From: Streptomyces pactum
GTDB lineage: Bacteria > Actinomycetota > Actinomycetes > Streptomycetales > Streptomycetaceae
Assembly: GCF_002005225.1 (NCBI RefSeq)
Contig: NZ_CP019724.1
Span: 3,164,501-3,228,500, forward strand
DNA: 64,000 nucleotides
Direction: 5' to 3'
Shown: positions 62,566 through 64,000 of the stretch, piece after piece
Numbering within the stretch: position 1 is the first letter of the stretch
Layout: the number at the start of each line of letters is the position of its first letter
Notes under the pieces: model-generated
Told to the model about the DNA's origin: nothing
The model's database searches: none
What the model saw: the letters and a program-made list of their open reading frames with translations, nothing else
Program-made: the position numbers and the translations under genes

Positions 62566-64000
62566 TCACCGGCACCACGGCCGCACCGCGACTTTCGCCC
62601 AGACCACCTTGCCGGTGTCCGTCCAGCGCACCCCCCATCCGGTGGTGAGCCGGTGCACCACGTGCAAGCCGCGGCCTCTGTCGTCGAGGAGCCCGCCGGA
62701 ACCCAGCCTCGGTCTGCCGTTGCCGGTGTCCCCCACCTCGCACAGCAGGCCGTGACCGGCCCTGATCAGCCGTACCGTGATGGGTCCGCGGGCGAAGCGG
62801 ACCGCATTGGTGACCAGCTCGCTGACCAGCAGCAGCACGCTGTCCCGGGTGTCGGCGCTGCTGCGCCACTGCCGCAGCAGCGCGGAGACCAGCACGCGGG
62901 CCCGGGCTGCCGCGTCGTCGCGCGCGGGCAGCCGCCAGGTCGCGGTGTCCCCCTTGCGGTAGCCGATCATGCGGGCGAGCAGCAGGGTGACGTCGTCGCG
63001 CTGGCGCACCGGCGCCAGCGCGGAGACCACGTGCCGTGCGGCCTCCGGCAGGGCGTCCCAGGGGTGCACCGTGGCCGCGGCGTCCGCCAGCCGGCCGATG
63101 CCCTCGTCGATCGACAGGGCGGGGTCCTCCACCAGGCCGTCGGTATAGAGGGCGAGCAGGGTGCCCGGGGGCGCGGCGAACGTGTGCACGTGGAACGGCT
63201 CCCGCAGCGCGAACTCGGCGCCCAGGCCGGGGTGGGGGCGGACCGGGAGCGGGCCGGAGGATCCGTCCGGCGACACCAGCACCGGGGGCAGATGGCCGGC
63301 GCTGGACAGCGCCACGTGGTGGCTGACCGGGTCGTACACGGCGATGCAGCAGGTCGACCCGAGGGCGCTGTAGCCGGCCGCCAGTCCGGACTCCGCGTCG
63401 TCCAGCAGCGTCACCGTCTCGTCCAGGTGCTCCAGCACCTCGTCGGGCGCCAGCCCCGCGGACAGCAGCGCGCGGGCCTCCATGCTGAGCTGGCCCATGG
63501 TCGCCGCGGCTCCCAGCCCGTGCCCGACGACGTCGCCGACCACCAGCGCGGTACGGCCGTCCGGCAGCGGAAAGCTGTTCACCCAGTCGCCGCCGACGCC
63601 CGCGCTGTCGGGGGTGGCGGGCTGGTAGACGCTGGCGGTCTCGATGGTGTCGCCGCCGGCCCGTGGCAGCAGCCGCCGCTGCAACGCCAGCACCTGCGTG
63701 TGCTCGCGCTGGTGCTGACGGGCCAGGTCCACGTGGTGGGAGGTCCTGGCCACCAGTTCCTGCAGGTCGAACAGCTCGCTGTCGTGGAAGGGGCGGTCCG
63801 CCCGCCGCCAGACCTCGGCCACACCCAGTACGACGGGCGGTGTGCCCTCCAGGACCAGCGGTATGCACGCCACACCCGCCGACCGGTCGCTGGGCACCAG
63901 GGCACGTACCAGCCGCGGACTGCCGAGTACCCGTTCGATCGTCGCCCGGTCGGGTATGACGATGGCCTGGGCGGCGTCGTCACGCCGGATCGCCTGTGCC
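62566..64000 (-). CDS. GAF-SpoIIE phosphatase with C-terminal HATPase domain (5' end outside window)
   Basis: The frame is open to the right edge, so the protein is at least 477 residues and its start lies beyond 64000. Visible are part of a GAF domain (V-A-C-I-P-L-V-L-E-G; F-D-L-Q-E-L-V-A-R-T), the SpoIIE/PP2C domain (G-G-D-W-V-N-S, V-G-D-V-V-G-H-G, Y-T-D-G-L-V-E, R-Q-R-D-D-V-T-L-L) and an RsbW-like HATPase_c (L-V-S-E-L-V-T-N-A-V-R, D-D-R-G-R-G-L-H-V-V). It is the second such bifunctional protein in the window; its 3' end faces the type III PKS gene, 61 bp apart. Confidence 0.9.
   Translation of the reverse strand, partial: AQAIRRDDAAQAIVIPDRATIERVLGSPRLVRALVPSDRSAGVACIPLVLEGTPPVVLGVAEVWRRADRPFHDSELFDLQELVARTSHHVDLARQHQREHTQVLALQRRLLPRAGGDTIETASVYQPATPDSAGVGGDWVNSFPLPDGRTALVVGDVVGHGLGAAATMGQLSMEARALLSAGLAPDEVLEHLDETVTLLDDAESGLAAGYSALGSTCCIAVYDPVSHHVALSSAGHLPPVLVSPDGSSGPLPVRPHPGLGAEFALREPFHVHTFAAPPGTLLALYTDGLVEDPALSIDEGIGRLADAAATVHPWDALPEAARHVVSALAPVRQRDDVTLLLARMIGYRKGDTATWRLPARDDAAARARVLVSALLRQWRSSADTRDSVLLLVSELVTNAVRFARGPITVRLIRAGHGLLCEVGDTGNGRPRLGSGGLLDDRGRGLHVVHRLTTGWGVRWTDTGKVVWAKVAVRPWCR

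Overview
The window is high-GC actinobacterial chromosome, almost certainly Streptomyces. Supporting signs are strong GC bias at third codon positions, many GTG/TTG starts with GGAGG-type ribosome sites, a mycothiol gene (mshB), an intact bldK oligopeptide permease operon, a WhiJ-type XRE plus DUF397 pair, and SpoIIE-type phosphatases fused to anti-sigma-like ATPase domains. From memory, gene order matches the Streptomyces coelicolor region around SCO5150 (tatB), SCO5126 (mshB), SCO5112-5116 (bldK) and the SCO5106-5107 succinate dehydrogenase, read right to left. The right-hand ~15 kb is less conserved and more accessory. I saw no rRNA, tRNA, CRISPR array, insertion sequence or prophage.

Positions 1-17.3 kb hold a block also recognisable in Mycobacterium and Corynebacterium: tatB, htrA, an RseA-type anti-sigma factor and an ECF sigma factor (SigE type), an O-methyltransferase with an apparent ATT start, DUF3117, an enoyl-CoA hydratase/isomerase, DNA-3-methyladenine glycosylase I, a DivIVA-domain protein, a FolP2-type dihydropteroate synthase homologue, a LOG-family protein, dapE, dapC and a 7Fe ferredoxin. 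Between a small secreted protein and dapC lies an array of 41 uninterrupted heptamers.

Positions 17.4-26.2 kb hold a large disordered membrane protein with a peptidoglycan-binding-4 type ectodomain, a DUF6113 membrane protein coupled to mshB, a WhiJ-like regulatory locus (a frameshifted helix-turn-helix gene, XRE/DUF5753 regulator, DUF397, small membrane protein) and an S9 prolyl oligopeptidase. Positions 26.3-43.8 kb are a peptide-uptake region: two complete five-gene oligopeptide ABC transporters in tandem (the second is bldK), the translational GTPase TypA/BipA, and a third orphan solute-binding lipoprotein with an acidic DGK-repeat insertion.

Positions 44-48 kb encode a translationally coupled succinate dehydrogenase (membrane anchor, flavoprotein, iron-sulfur protein) preceded by a small helical protein. 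The rest contains a GH18-like membrane-anchored protein, a PAS-PAS-GAF-SpoIIE-HATPase signalling protein, a stand-alone RsbW-like kinase, a NUDIX hydrolase, a SPOR-like protein, a GntR regulator, a DUF4190-type membrane protein, a decayed serpin facing a subtilisin-like protease, an XRE-cupin regulator divergent from a methyltransferase/DinB pair, a divergent type III polyketide synthase, and a second GAF-SpoIIE-HATPase protein cut by the right edge.

On a visual scan I noticed no TTA (bldA-dependent) codon in the called genes. The main candidates for undescribed biology are the heptamer array, the divergent type III PKS, the ATT-started methyltransferase, the repeated [FY]EL-x-RP motif of HtrA, the DGK insertion of the orphan binding protein, and two single-base frameshifts.
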